Shown here in pieces: positions 15,636 to 24,199 of a stretch of DNA of 64,000 bases; the stretch's first letter is position 1; every line of letters begins with the position of its first letter. The stretch covers positions 3,348,001-3,412,000 of the forward strand of contig NZ_CP040887.1 in the NCBI RefSeq assembly GCF_006337125.1, given 5' to 3'. The DNA comes from Serinicoccus chungangensis (GTDB taxonomy: Bacteria; Actinomycetota; Actinomycetes; Actinomycetales; Dermatophilaceae). Position numbers and translations under genes: made by a program. A model generated the notes under the pieces. That model had not been told where the DNA came from and did no database searches. It saw only the letters and a list, made by a program, of their open reading frames with translations.

Positions 15636-17714
15636 ATGCGCACGCTCGACCCCCTCCTGGACCCCTTCACCGTCAAGGGCCTCCGGCTGCGCAACCGGGT
15701 CGTGAGCACCAGCCACGAACCGGCCTACGCCGAGGGCGGGCTGCCGCGCGAGCGCTACCTCGCCTACCACCTCGAGAAGGCCCGCGGCGGGGTCGGGCTC
15801 ACTATGATCGGCGGATCGGCGGTCGTCGCGCGCGACAGCCCGCCCGCCTTCGGCAACCTCGAGCTGCACCGCGACGAGATCGTGCCGTGGATGCGCCGCC
15901 TCACCGACGCCGTGCACGAGGAGGGTGCCGCCGTCATGTGCCAGGTCACCCACCTCGGCCGGCGGACCAGCAACTACACCGCCGACTGGCTGCCGACGGT
16001 CTTCCCCTCGCCGCTGCGCGAGCCGGCGCACCGGGCCTTTCCCAAGGTCGCCGAGGAGTGGGACCTCGACCGGATCGTCGACGACTACGTCAGCGCCGCG
16101 CAGCGCTGCGTCGAGGGCGGGCTGGACGGCATCGAGCTGCAGAGCTACGGCCACCTGCTGGACGCCTTCCTCTCCCCCGCGACGAACCACCGCGACGACG
16201 CCTGGGGCGGCTCGCTGGAGCGCCGGATGGCCTTCCCGCGTCGCGTCGTCCGCGCGGTGCGCGCCGCGCTCGGGCCGGGGCCGGTCCTGGCGATCCGCAT
16301 GTCCATGGACGAGGACCGGCCCGACGGGCTGCAGCGCGAGGAGGCGCTCACCGCCCTGCGCGCCTTCACCGAGGACGGCGTCGACCTGCTCAGCGTCATC
16401 AAGGGCACCATCGAGAGCGACGCGACCCTCGCCCGGGTCATCCCGTCCATGGGCACCCCCTCGGCGCCGTTCCTCGACTTCGCCGGGGAGATCCGCCGGG
16501 AGATCGACATCCCCGTCATGCACGCCTCGCGGATCTCCGACGCGGCCACCGCCCGGCACGCCATCCGGGACGGGCTGCTCGACCTCGTGGGGATGACCCG
16601 CCCGCAGATGGCCGACCCCTACCTCGTGGCCAAGATCGCGGCCGGCGAGGAGGACCGGGTGCGGCCCTGCGTCGGGGCCAACTACTGCCTGGACGCGATC
16701 TACGAGTCCGGTGACGCCAAGTGCCTGCACAACCCGGCGACCGGGCGCGAGCTCACCCTGAGCCACGTCGTGCCGCCGGCGCCGGTGCGCCGCAAGGTCG
16801 TGGTCGTCGGTGCCGGCCCGGCCGGGCTCGAGGCCGGCCGGGTGCTCGGCGAGCGCGGCCACGACGTCGTCGTCCTCGAGGCCGACGACCTGCCCGGGGG
16901 CCAGGTGAAGCTGGCGTCCCGCCCGGCCCGTCGGCGCGACCTCATCGGGGTGGTCGACTGGCGGGTCAGCGAGCTCAAGCACACCGGGGTCGACCTGCGG
17001 CTCGGCGTCTACGCCGAGGTGGAGACGGTGCTCGCCGAGGAGCCGGACGTCGTCATCGTCGCCACCGGGGGGATGCCGAACCACGCCTTCCTCCCCGAGG
17101 GCGCCGCGCTGGTGCGCGACACCTGGGACGTCATGTCCGGGGACGTGCGGTCCGGCGGCAGCGTCCTGGTCTACGACGACAACGGCGCCGAGCCGGGGGT
17201 GGACGCGGCCGAGCTGCTCGCCACCCGGGGGGCCCGGGTGGAGTTCGTCACCCCTGAGCGGATGATCGCGCCGCTCGTCGGGGGGATGAACTCCCCGGCC
17301 TACCTGCGCGCCTTCGACGAGCACGGTGTCGCGGTCACCCTGGCCACCAGGCTCGTCGGGGTCACCCGCCACCCCGAGGGGGGCCTGGTGGCGCGGCTGC
17401 GCCACGACTACTCCGGTGCCGAGGTGGAGCGCCACGTCGACCAGGTCGTCGTGGAGCACGGCACCCTGCCCCTCGACGACCTCTACCACCAGCTCGTGCC
17501 GCTGTCCGTCAACGCCGGCGCGGTGGACCACCAGGCGCTGCTGGCCGTCCGGCCCCAGCTGGTCGGGGCCGGGTCCGCGGCGCCCGCCCTGCCCGCCGGC
17601 CCGGAGTCGGGCCGGGGCCCGGACTTCCAGCTCTTCCGGATCGGCGACGCGGTCGCCAGCCGCAACATCCACGCCGCCGTCTACGACGCCCTGCGCCTCT
17701 GCCTGGCCATCTGA
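15636..17714 (+). CDS. old yellow enzyme-type N-demethylase (StcD/DgcA-like, NADH:flavin oxidoreductase)
   Basis: The 692-residue protein has an N-terminal FMN TIM barrel (about 1-370), an iron-sulfur segment and a C-terminal FAD/NAD(P) domain (VVVVGAGPAGLEAGRVLGER). This is the layout of dimethylamine dehydrogenase-like enzymes, including N-methylproline demethylase StcD and dimethylglycine demethylase DgcA. In the cluster region CVGANYC followed by KCLHNPATGRE, the usual second cysteine is Ala, leaving three visible cysteines. Followed by a Rieske oxygenase and reductase, it probably removes a methyl group from a product of the oxygenase. The exact amine is not determinable. The ATG at 15636 fits the family N-terminus; the next gene starts 24 nt after the stop. 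Confidence 0.8.
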   Translation: MRTLDPLLDPFTVKGLRLRNRVVSTSHEPAYAEGGLPRERYLAYHLEKARGGVGLTMIGGSAVVARDSPPAFGNLELHRDEIVPWMRRLTDAVHEEGAAVMCQVTHLGRRTSNYTADWLPTVFPSPLREPAHRAFPKVAEEWDLDRIVDDYVSAAQRCVEGGLDGIELQSYGHLLDAFLSPATNHRDDAWGGSLERRMAFPRRVVRAVRAALGPGPVLAIRMSMDEDRPDGLQREEALTALRAFTEDGVDLLSVIKGTIESDATLARVIPSMGTPSAPFLDFAGEIRREIDIPVMHASRISDAATARHAIRDGLLDLVGMTRPQMADPYLVAKIAAGEEDRVRPCVGANYCLDAIYESGDAKCLHNPATGRELTLSHVVPPAPVRRKVVVVGAGPAGLEAGRVLGERGHDVVVLEADDLPGGQVKLASRPARRRDLIGVVDWRVSELKHTGVDLRLGVYAEVETVLAEEPDVVIVATGGMPNHAFLPEGAALVRDTWDVMSGDVRSGGSVLVYDDNGAEPGVDAAELLATRGARVEFVTPERMIAPLVGGMNSPAYLRAFDEHGVAVTLATRLVGVTRHPEGGLVARLRHDYSGAEVERHVDQVVVEHGTLPLDDLYHQLVPLSVNAGAVDHQALLAVRPQLVGAGSAAPALPAGPESGRGPDFQLFRIGDAVASRNIHAAVYDALRLCLAI

Positions 17715-17738
17715 GCGGCATACCCGAAGGAGGACCCC

Positions 17739-19007
17739 ATGACCACCCTGACCTCCGCCCCCGAGGCCACCGACCTCGCCGGGCTCGTCGCCCGTCGCGT
17801 GCCGGGCTTCAGCCTGGACGCCGCGTTCTACACCAGCCAGGACGTCTTCGACGCCGACCTGGCGGCGGTCTGGGCCCGCTGCTGGATCTTCGTCGCCACC
17901 GAGGCCGAGATCCGTGAGCCCGGCGACTTCGTCACCGTCGACATCGGCCCGCACTCGGTCATCGTCGTGCGCGACGACGACGAGGAGGTCAGCGCGCTGC
18001 GCAACGTCTGCCGGCACCGGGGTTCCCGGGTGCTCACCGAGCGCTCCGGGTCGGTGGGCAACATCGTCTGCGGCTACCACCGGTGGACCTACGCCACCGA
18101 CGGCACGCTGCTGCACGCCGGCGACCAGGCGCCGACCTTCGACAGGTCGTGCTTCGGCCTGCGACGGGTGCACGTGCGCACGGTGTCGGGGCTGATCTTC
18201 GTCTGCCTCGCCGACGAGCCACCGGCCGACGTGGCGGAGCTGACCTCCACCATCGCCCCCTACCTCGACCCGCACCAGCCGCTGCGCACCAAGGTCGCCG
18301 CCCAGCACGACCTCGTGGAGCACGCCAACTGGAAGCTGGTCATGGAGAACAACCGCGAGTGCTACCACTGCGAGGGCGGGCACCCCGAGCTGACCTGCAC
18401 CTTCTTCCCGACCTACGGCTACGACCGGGACGCCGTCCCGGCGCGGCTCATGCCCGCGCACGAGCGCTACCTCGCGGCCGAGGCCGAGCTCGAGGCCGCC
18501 TGCCTGGAGCGCGGGATGGCCTTCGCCGAGGTCGAGGCCCTGGAGGAGGAGCGGGTCACCGCGTTCCGGGTGCAGCGCGAGGCGCTGGACGGCGCCGGCG
18601 AGTCCTACACGCTCGACGGGTCGGTGGCCTCGCGCCGGCTGCTGGGCGACTTCGACACCGCCCGCCTGGGCCGTGCCTCGGTGCACACCCAGCCCAACGC
18701 GTGGTTCCACTTCCTGTCCGACCACGTCGTGGTCTTCGCCGTCCTGCCGCTGGCGCCGGACCGGACGCTGGTGCGCACCACCTGGCTCGTGCACGAGGAC
18801 GCGGTCGAGGGGGAGGACTACGACCTGGAGCGGCTCACGCAGGTGTGGGACCACACCAACGAGGAGGACGGCGAGTTCTGCGCCCGGGCCCAGCAGGGGG
18901 TGGGCGACCCCGCCTACGTCCCCGGCCCCTACTCCCCCAGCGAGCGCCAGGTGGAGTCCTTCGCCGCGTGGTACGTCGCGCGGCTGCGCGAGGAGCTGGC
19001 CCGATGA
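17739..19007 (+). CDS. Rieske non-haem iron oxygenase alpha subunit (glycine betaine/stachydrine demethylase-like)
   Basis: The 422-residue protein carries a Rieske 2Fe-2S centre with C91/H93 in NVCRHRG and C111/H114 in VCGYHRW. A catalytic iron site follows in ENNRECYHCEGGHPEL, with H210 and H215. It resembles GbcA/StcA, which hydroxylate an N-methyl group so that it leaves as formaldehyde. The ribosome site AAGGAGG precedes the ATG. Its stop overlaps the start of the reductase gene as ATGA, so the oxygenase and its electron donor are made together. Assignment to betaine-type substrates rests on the neighbours and family resemblance. Confidence 0.85.
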   Translation: MTTLTSAPEATDLAGLVARRVPGFSLDAAFYTSQDVFDADLAAVWARCWIFVATEAEIREPGDFVTVDIGPHSVIVVRDDDEEVSALRNVCRHRGSRVLTERSGSVGNIVCGYHRWTYATDGTLLHAGDQAPTFDRSCFGLRRVHVRTVSGLIFVCLADEPPADVAELTSTIAPYLDPHQPLRTKVAAQHDLVEHANWKLVMENNRECYHCEGGHPELTCTFFPTYGYDRDAVPARLMPAHERYLAAEAELEAACLERGMAFAEVEALEEERVTAFRVQREALDGAGESYTLDGSVASRRLLGDFDTARLGRASVHTQPNAWFHFLSDHVVVFAVLPLAPDRTLVRTTWLVHEDAVEGEDYDLERLTQVWDHTNEEDGEFCARAQQGVGDPAYVPGPYSPSERQVESFAAWYVARLREELAR

Positions 19008-20149
19008 CCGAGGTGCTGGTCCGCGGGACGGCTGCCCCGACCCACCTCGAGCAGGTCGACGAGGAGCTCGTGTGCGTCGGCGTGGAGCAGGTCACCCACG
19101 ACGTGCGCAGCCTCACCCTGGCGCTGCCGGACGGGGCGGCGCTGTCGTTCCGGCCGGGGCAGTACGTCACCGTCACGGTGGACACAGGCATGGGTACGGG
19201 CACAGGCACGGGCAGGGGCGGCGGCCGGCTCAGCCGGTGCTACACGATCGCCTCCTCCCCGCTGCAGACCGGCACCCTCACGCTCACGGTGAAGCGGCAG
19301 GGGCCGGTGTCGACGTGGCTGCACGACCGGCTCGGGGTCGGTGGGCGGCTGCGGGTGAGCGGGCCCATGGGCGTCTTCAGCACGCACGAGCACCCGGCGG
19401 CGGCGCACCTGCTGCTGTCCGCGGGCAGCGGCATCACCCCGCTCATGTCGATGCTGCGGACCCTGGTGGGCACGCAGGGGCCGCACGACGTCGTCTTCGT
19501 CCACAGCGCCCGGACCCCGGCCGACATCGTCTTCCGCCGCGAGCTCGAGGAGCTCGCGGAGGCCCTGCCCTGGCTGCGGGTGGCGGTGGTCTGCGAGGGC
19601 GACAGCGAGGACGAGGTATGGCGTGGTGCCCGCGGGCGGCTCACCGCCGGGCTGCTCCGAGAGCTGGCGCCCGACGCGGCCGGCCGGGAGGTCTTCACCT
19701 GCGGGCCGGCGCCCTACATGGACGCCGTGCGCGACCTGCTGGCCGAGCTCGGCTGCGACCCGGCGCGGTGCCACCAGGAGTCGTTCGTGCTCGACACGGC
19801 CGGCGCGGTGGTGACCGGCGAGGGACCGTCGTGGGGCGCGGCCGCGGCCGGCGACGGTGTCGGCGACGGGTCCGCCGCCGGTGCGCGGACGCATACCGTC
19901 ACCCTCACGCGCAGCGGCCGGGAGGTGCCCTGCGCCGCCGGCCAGACCATCCTCGCCGCCGCCGCGCAGGCCGGTCTCAGCCTGCCGTCGTCCTGCGCGG
20001 AGGGGGTCTGCGGCACCTGCAAGAGCCAGCTGCTCACCGGCAGCGTCGACATGCGGCACGGCGGGGGGATCCGGCCCCGGGAGATCGCCGCCGACAAGGT
20101 GCTGCTGTGCTGCTCCACCCCGCTCGAGGACTGCGTCATCGAGGCCTGA
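19004..20149 (+). CDS. oxygenase reductase: FAD/NAD(P)H ferredoxin-reductase with C-terminal 2Fe-2S (GbcB-like)
   Basis: The 381-residue protein passes electrons from NAD(P)H to the Rieske oxygenase. RCYTIASSP is the FAD motif, LLSAGSGITPLMSML the NAD(P)H motif, and FTCGPAPYMDAVRDLL the end of the reductase. The last 90 residues are a plant-type ferredoxin with C-x4-C-x2-C in SCAEGVCGTCKSQ and a distant fourth Cys near LLCCSTP. Two low-complexity segments stand out: a Gly-Thr run (MGTGTGTGRGGG) in the FAD domain, where a loop is expected, and an Ala/Gly linker before the ferredoxin. The ATG at 19004 overlaps the upstream stop. Confidence 0.85.
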   Translation: MTEVLVRGTAAPTHLEQVDEELVCVGVEQVTHDVRSLTLALPDGAALSFRPGQYVTVTVDTGMGTGTGTGRGGGRLSRCYTIASSPLQTGTLTLTVKRQGPVSTWLHDRLGVGGRLRVSGPMGVFSTHEHPAAAHLLLSAGSGITPLMSMLRTLVGTQGPHDVVFVHSARTPADIVFRRELEELAEALPWLRVAVVCEGDSEDEVWRGARGRLTAGLLRELAPDAAGREVFTCGPAPYMDAVRDLLAELGCDPARCHQESFVLDTAGAVVTGEGPSWGAAAAGDGVGDGSAAGARTHTVTLTRSGREVPCAAGQTILAAAAQAGLSLPSSCAEGVCGTCKSQLLTGSVDMRHGGGIRPREIAADKVLLCCSTPLEDCVIEA

Positions 20150-20193
20150 TCCCCGGCGGCAGGGCCGGGGCCCGGCTGCCGCATCATGGGGGC

Positions 20194-20712
20194 ATGTCGC
20201 AGCCGCAGGACCCGGTGCGGGTCGTGGAGATCGGGATCGCCCCGGGCAGCCGCCTGCCCGTCAAGCGGGTGCACGAGGTCGAGGCCGAGGCCGGGGTGGG
20301 CCTGGTCGGCGACCGCTACCACGGCAGCCGGCACCGGCACGTGACCCTCCAGTCACGCACCGACCTCGACGCCGCCGCCGCCGACCTGGGTCGACCGGTG
20401 ACCGCCGCCGGGACGAGGCGCAACCTCACGGTGTCGCACGGGCCGGTGCCCACCCGACCGGGGACCCTCCTGCGGGTCGGCGAGGTGGAGCTGCAGGTCG
20501 TCCGGCTGGCCGCGCCCTGCCGGCTGCTGGACGACTGGCTCGGGCCGGGCGCGATGGCGGCCCTGCACGGACGCGGCGGCACGGTGTGCCGGCTCCTGGG
20601 GTCCGGGACGATCCGCGTCGGCGACGAGCTGTGGGTCGGCGAGGTGGCGCCGGCCCCCGTGCGGGGGGACGCCCCGCAGGGCCCGGGCCGGACCCGGCCC
20701 GGCGACCGCTAG
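20194..20712 (+). CDS. MOSC domain-containing protein
   Basis: The 172-residue protein matches a stand-alone MOSC domain, as in the sulfur-carrier C-terminus of molybdenum cofactor sulfurases. Features are GLVGDRYHGSRHRHVTLQ, then RRNLTVSHG, LRVGEVELQVVRLAAPCRLL with the conserved cysteine, and a C-terminal GTIRVGDELWVG. The role is unknown; it may move sulfur or detoxify N-hydroxylated compounds. It is only 44 nt from the reductase gene and in the same direction, so it may belong to the operon. The stop lies in a CTAG palindrome shared with the convergent gene. Confidence 0.8.
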   Translation: MSQPQDPVRVVEIGIAPGSRLPVKRVHEVEAEAGVGLVGDRYHGSRHRHVTLQSRTDLDAAAADLGRPVTAAGTRRNLTVSHGPVPTRPGTLLRVGEVELQVVRLAAPCRLLDDWLGPGAMAALHGRGGTVCRLLGSGTIRVGDELWVGEVAPAPVRGDAPQGPGRTRPGDR

Positions 20713-21671
20713 CTCGACAGCCCCTGCAGCCGCGGCCGCAGCTCGTCGGTGAAGAAGCGCATGAAGCCGTCGACGTCCGGACCGGCGCTGATGAGGGCCA
20801 GGCGGTCGAAGCCCGCGTCGGCGAACTGGGTGGCCACCTCCACGTGACGCTCCACGTCCGGTCCGCAGGCGAAGACCTCGCGCATGGAGTCCGGGGTGAT
20901 GAACTGCGTGGCCGCGTCGAAGTGGGCCGGGTTGGGCAGCTCGCTGTTGACCCGCCAGCTGCCGAGTCCGAACCGGAACATGCGGTGCGCGGACTCGGCC
21001 GCGCTCTGCTCGTCGGGGGCCCACGCGAGGGGCACCTCGGTGTAGCGCGGCCCGGAGCCACCGGCCTGCTCGAAGGCCTCGATGAGCGAGGCGTCCGGGT
21101 CGGTCGTGAAGATGCCGTCGCCGAGGTCCGCGGCGAGGCGGGCCGCCTGAGGACCGCCGATGGCGACGACGATGTCCGGCAGGGTGTCCGGCAGGTCGAA
21201 GACGCGGGCGTCCTCGATGGTGAGGAACTCGCCGCGGTAGGAGTGGTAGCCGCCCTGCCACAGCAGCCGGATGATCTCCAGGGCCTCGCGCAGCAGCTGG
21301 TGGCGGTCGCGCACCTCGGGCCACCCCTGCCCGACGACGTGCTCGTTGAGCCGCTCGCCGGAGCCCACCCCGAGGGTGAAGCGCCCGCCGGCGAGGATCT
21401 GGGTGGTCGCGGCCGCCTGGGCGATGATCGCCGGGTGGTAGCGGATCGTGGGGCAGGTGACTCCCGTCGCCAGGCCGATCCGCTCGGTCGAGGCCGCGAT
21501 GGCGGCGAGCACCGACCAGGCGAACGGCGAGTGCTCGTGCTCGGGCAGCCAGGGGTGGAAGTGGTCGCTGATCTCGACGAAGTCGAAGCCGGCCCGCTCG
21601 GCCTCCACGGCCTGGCGGACGAGCTCGGTGGGGGAGAAGTTCTCGGCGAAGAGCTTGAATCCGATCTGCAT
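20709..21671 (-). CDS. F420-dependent LLM-class oxidoreductase
   Basis: The 320-residue TIM-barrel protein starts QIGFKLFAENFSPTELVRQA and contains ERAGFDFVEISDHFHPW, GLATGVTCPTIRYHPAIIAQ and GRFTLGVGSGERLNEH. These place it in the luciferase-like monooxygenase superfamily, in the branch containing F420-dependent glucose-6-phosphate dehydrogenase-like proteins (TIGR03557 type). Substrate unknown. The ATG at 21671 is the family start; a GTG two codons upstream is an alternative. The stop is shared with the convergent MOSC gene in CTAG. Confidence 0.85.
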   Translation of the reverse strand: MQIGFKLFAENFSPTELVRQAVEAERAGFDFVEISDHFHPWLPEHEHSPFAWSVLAAIAASTERIGLATGVTCPTIRYHPAIIAQAAATTQILAGGRFTLGVGSGERLNEHVVGQGWPEVRDRHQLLREALEIIRLLWQGGYHSYRGEFLTIEDARVFDLPDTLPDIVVAIGGPQAARLAADLGDGIFTTDPDASLIEAFEQAGGSGPRYTEVPLAWAPDEQSAAESAHRMFRFGLGSWRVNSELPNPAHFDAATQFITPDSMREVFACGPDVERHVEVATQFADAGFDRLALISAGPDVDGFMRFFTDELRPRLQGLSS

Positions 21672-21808
21672 GTCCACACCGTAGGAGCCGGCGGACCGTG
21701 GCGCGCGCCGTGCCGCCACGGCCCCCGGGCCGTCGTCGGAAACATGTGGGGTCCTGACACGTTGACCACCTGACAGCTCCGTCCGACCGCCGAGCAGAGG
21801 ATTCCTGC

Positions 21809-22018
21809 ATGCCGTTCCGCACCATCGCCGCCCTGGGCGCCGCCGCCGACGCGGCCCGCCGCTTCGCCCGCAAGAACCCGGAGAAGACGCGGTCCTACCT
21901 GGACAAGGCCGCCGACGTCGCGGACCGGCAGACCAAGGGCAAGTACTCCAGCCAGATCCGCTCCGCCTCGCGGAAGGCCGGGCAGGCGGCGCTCGGCGAC
22001 GACGAGCAGCGTCCGTGA
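21809..22018 (+). CDS. MT0933/Rv0909-type antitoxin family protein
   Basis: The 69-residue basic protein matches the small actinobacterial family named after MT0933: NPEKTRSYLDKAADVADRQT followed by KGKYSSQIRSA. No toxin gene is adjacent; instead the stop overlaps the glutathione peroxidase start (GTGA). The family name may therefore say little about its role here. The start has no strong ribosome-binding site. Confidence 0.65.
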   Translation: MPFRTIAALGAAADAARRFARKNPEKTRSYLDKAADVADRQTKGKYSSQIRSASRKAGQAALGDDEQRP

Positions 22019-22503
22019 GGAGCCTGCACGACTTCACCGCCGAGACCCTGGCCGGCGAGCAGCGTGACCTCGGGGACTACGCGGGCAGGACCGTGCTCGT
22101 GGTCAACACGGCCAGCCGGTGCGGCTTCACCCCGCAGCTCGCGGGCCTGGAGGAGCTCCACGCCGAGCTCGCCGACCGCGGTCTGGTCGTGCTCGGTTTC
22201 CCGTGCAACCAGTTCGGCGGGCAGGAGCCCGGTGACGCCGAGGAGATCGGCGACTTCTGCCACCGCAACTACGGGGTGAGCTTCCCGATGTTCGCCAAGG
22301 TCGAGGTCAACGGCAGCGGTGCCCACCCGCTCTACCGCTGGCTCAAGCAGCAGAAGAGGGGCCTGCTCGGAGGGCGGATCGCCTGGAACTTCACCAAGTC
22401 CCTCGTGGGCCCGGACGGCCAGGTCGTGAAGCGCTACGCCCCCGCCACCGATCCGGCGACGATCCGCGCCGACCTGGAGACGATGCTGCCCCCGGGGCGG
22501 TGA
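22015..22503 (+). CDS. glutathione peroxidase-family thiol peroxidase
   Basis: The 162-residue thioredoxin-fold peroxidase has the peroxidatic cysteine in NTASRCGFTPQ, the family FPCNQFGGQEPG segment with the second cysteine, and AWNFTKSLVG with the catalytic Trp-Asn. It reduces hydroperoxides; in actinobacteria the donor is usually thioredoxin rather than glutathione, because a cysteine replaces selenocysteine. The GTG start at 22015 overlaps the upstream antitoxin-family stop, so translation is coupled. An in-frame later start would remove the first strand. Confidence 0.9.
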   Translation: MRSLHDFTAETLAGEQRDLGDYAGRTVLVVNTASRCGFTPQLAGLEELHAELADRGLVVLGFPCNQFGGQEPGDAEEIGDFCHRNYGVSFPMFAKVEVNGSGAHPLYRWLKQQKRGLLGGRIAWNFTKSLVGPDGQVVKRYAPATDPATIRADLETMLPPGR

Positions 22504-22586
22504 CCACCTGCCGGGGCCCGCTGGGCCCCGGCACCCGGCCCGGTGGATGAGAGGGTGGACCCATCGGACACGGAGGAGGCGCAGCC

Positions 22587-23105
22587 ATGACGGACGGGCT
22601 CGACCCTGGGGAACGGGAGCAGCTGACCTACGCGCTCGACTCGCGCGTCGTGCCGCACCTCGAGGCGGCCGGCGCCGCGGTGCGGGAGGCCGAGCGCGCC
22701 CTGACCGACGCGCAGGAGCGGCGGGCGGCCGCGGAGCAGGCGGCGGAGCGTGCGGGCTACACGTCCGACCCGCTGCCATTCATGCGCCAGGGCGTCGAGG
22801 AGGAGGTCGACGGCCTCGCGCGCAAGACCACGGAGAAGAAGCTGCGGGCGTCCTACCGCTTCCTGGTGGACCGGGCCGTCGACCTGGCCGCGGCCGAGGT
22901 GCAGCGCTACGACGACGACCGGGTCGCGGACCGGAGGGAGCGCGAGGAGGGCGTCGAGGCCTGCCGGGAGGCGGAGCGGCGCGCGACGCTGGACCTCGAG
23001 GCGGCCCGGCAGATGCTCGAGCGCGTGCGCCTGGCCGAGCGGGCCGCCCGCCAGGGCCTGGACATCCTGGTCGCGCGGCTCGCCGACCCGGCTCAGCACG
23101 ACTAG
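22587..23105 (+). CDS. hypothetical protein, mostly charged helix
   Basis: I do not recognise this 172-residue protein. It is rich in Ala, Glu and Arg and looks like long coiled coils (for example EAERALTDAQERRAAAEQAA and later ACREAERRATLDLEAARQML), with one less helical segment around GYTSDPLPFM. No membrane segment or signal peptide is seen. The ATG is preceded by GGAGGAGG at good distance, so it is a real gene. It stands alone before a convergent dehydrogenase. Confidence 0.65.
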   Translation: MTDGLDPGEREQLTYALDSRVVPHLEAAGAAVREAERALTDAQERRAAAEQAAERAGYTSDPLPFMRQGVEEEVDGLARKTTEKKLRASYRFLVDRAVDLAAAEVQRYDDDRVADRREREEGVEACREAERRATLDLEAARQMLERVRLAERAARQGLDILVARLADPAQHD

Positions 23106-23135
23106 CCGACGACCGGCAGGTCCGCGACTGCGGGG

Positions 23136-24173
23136 TCAGCGACGGGGGTCGACGAGCGTCATGCCGGCGACGACGGCGCTGTCGAAGACCGGCAGCAGCT
23201 CGGCGGCCTCCTCCAGCCCGACGACGCGCTCGACGAGCCGCTCGGGCACCAGCGCGCCCTGCTCGATGAGGGCGAGCATCGCCGGGTAGTCGACGGCCGG
23301 CATACCGTGGCTGCCGAGCACGTCCAGCTCCCAGGCGATGACACGCTCCAGGGGCACCCGGGGATGGCCGACCACCCCGGGCAGCAGCCCGACCTGGACG
23401 TGGCGCCCCCGGCGGCGCAGACCCAGCAGCGCGTCGCTGCAGGTCTGCTCGCTGCCGACGGCGTCCACGGCCACGTGGCTGCCCCCGCCGGTCAGGTCGT
23501 GGATCGCCGCGGGCACGTCGCTGCCGTCGGCGAGCACGGTGTGCTCGACGCCCAGCGCGGCGGCGACCGCCAGGGCCTGCGGGTTGCGGTCGACCGCGAC
23601 CACGCGCGCCCCCACCGCCCGGGCGATCATCGCGACGCTGAGCCCGACCCCGCCGGCCCCGACGACGCTCACCCACTCCTGCGGCGCCACCCTGGCCCGG
23701 TCGACGACGGCTCGGTATGCCGTGGCGAACCGGCACCCCAGACTCGCCGCCGTGGTCAGCTCGATCGTGGGGGGTACGGCGACGAGGTTGGTGTCGGCCG
23801 CGTGCAGGGCCACCAGCTCGGCGAACGACCCGTCGTGGGTGAACCCGGGTTGCTGCTGGTCCGGGCAGACCTGGGCCTGGCCCGAGCGGCACCACCCGCA
23901 CCGGCCGCACCCGCACACGAAGGGCACCGTCACCCGGTCCCCCGCGCGCCACCGCCGCACCTGCGCGCCGACCGCGGTGACGACGCCGGCCAGCTCGTGG
24001 CCGGGGACGTGCGGGAAGGCGATGTCGTCGTGACCGGCCCAGGCGTGCCAGTCGCTGCGGCACAGCCCGGTCGCATGGACCTGCACGACCACGCCGTCCG
24101 GCGGGGCGACCGGCTCGGGGACCTGCTGCACCTGAGGCGTGGAGCGGGCGGCGGTCAGGACCATGGCGCGCAT
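23136..24173 (-). CDS. zinc-dependent alcohol dehydrogenase
   Basis: The 345-residue medium-chain dehydrogenase has catalytic zinc ligands in GLCRSDWHAWAG (C38) and PHVPGHELAG. Structural-zinc cysteines are in VCGCGRCGWCRSGQAQVC and the NAD(P) site is VVGAGGVGLSVAMIARA. The substrate is unknown. Two ATGs (24173 and 24164) are possible and the first is taken; neither has a strong ribosome site. The neighbours are an unrelated RelA/SpoT protein and the coiled-coil gene, so context does not help. Confidence 0.85.
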   Translation of the reverse strand: MRAMVLTAARSTPQVQQVPEPVAPPDGVVVQVHATGLCRSDWHAWAGHDDIAFPHVPGHELAGVVTAVGAQVRRWRAGDRVTVPFVCGCGRCGWCRSGQAQVCPDQQQPGFTHDGSFAELVALHAADTNLVAVPPTIELTTAASLGCRFATAYRAVVDRARVAPQEWVSVVGAGGVGLSVAMIARAVGARVVAVDRNPQALAVAAALGVEHTVLADGSDVPAAIHDLTGGGSHVAVDAVGSEQTCSDALLGLRRRGRHVQVGLLPGVVGHPRVPLERVIAWELDVLGSHGMPAVDYPAMLALIEQGALVPERLVERVVGLEEAAELLPVFDSAVVAGMTLVDPRR

Positions 24174-24199
24174 CCGGCGAGTCTGCCAGCCCGGTCGGG

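Noticed and set aside
12804..18854. A 2016-codon open frame on the minus strand
   Set aside because: Only its last 300 codons are a real gene (EamA). The rest is the antisense of LysR, demethylase and Rieske genes, kept open by high GC.
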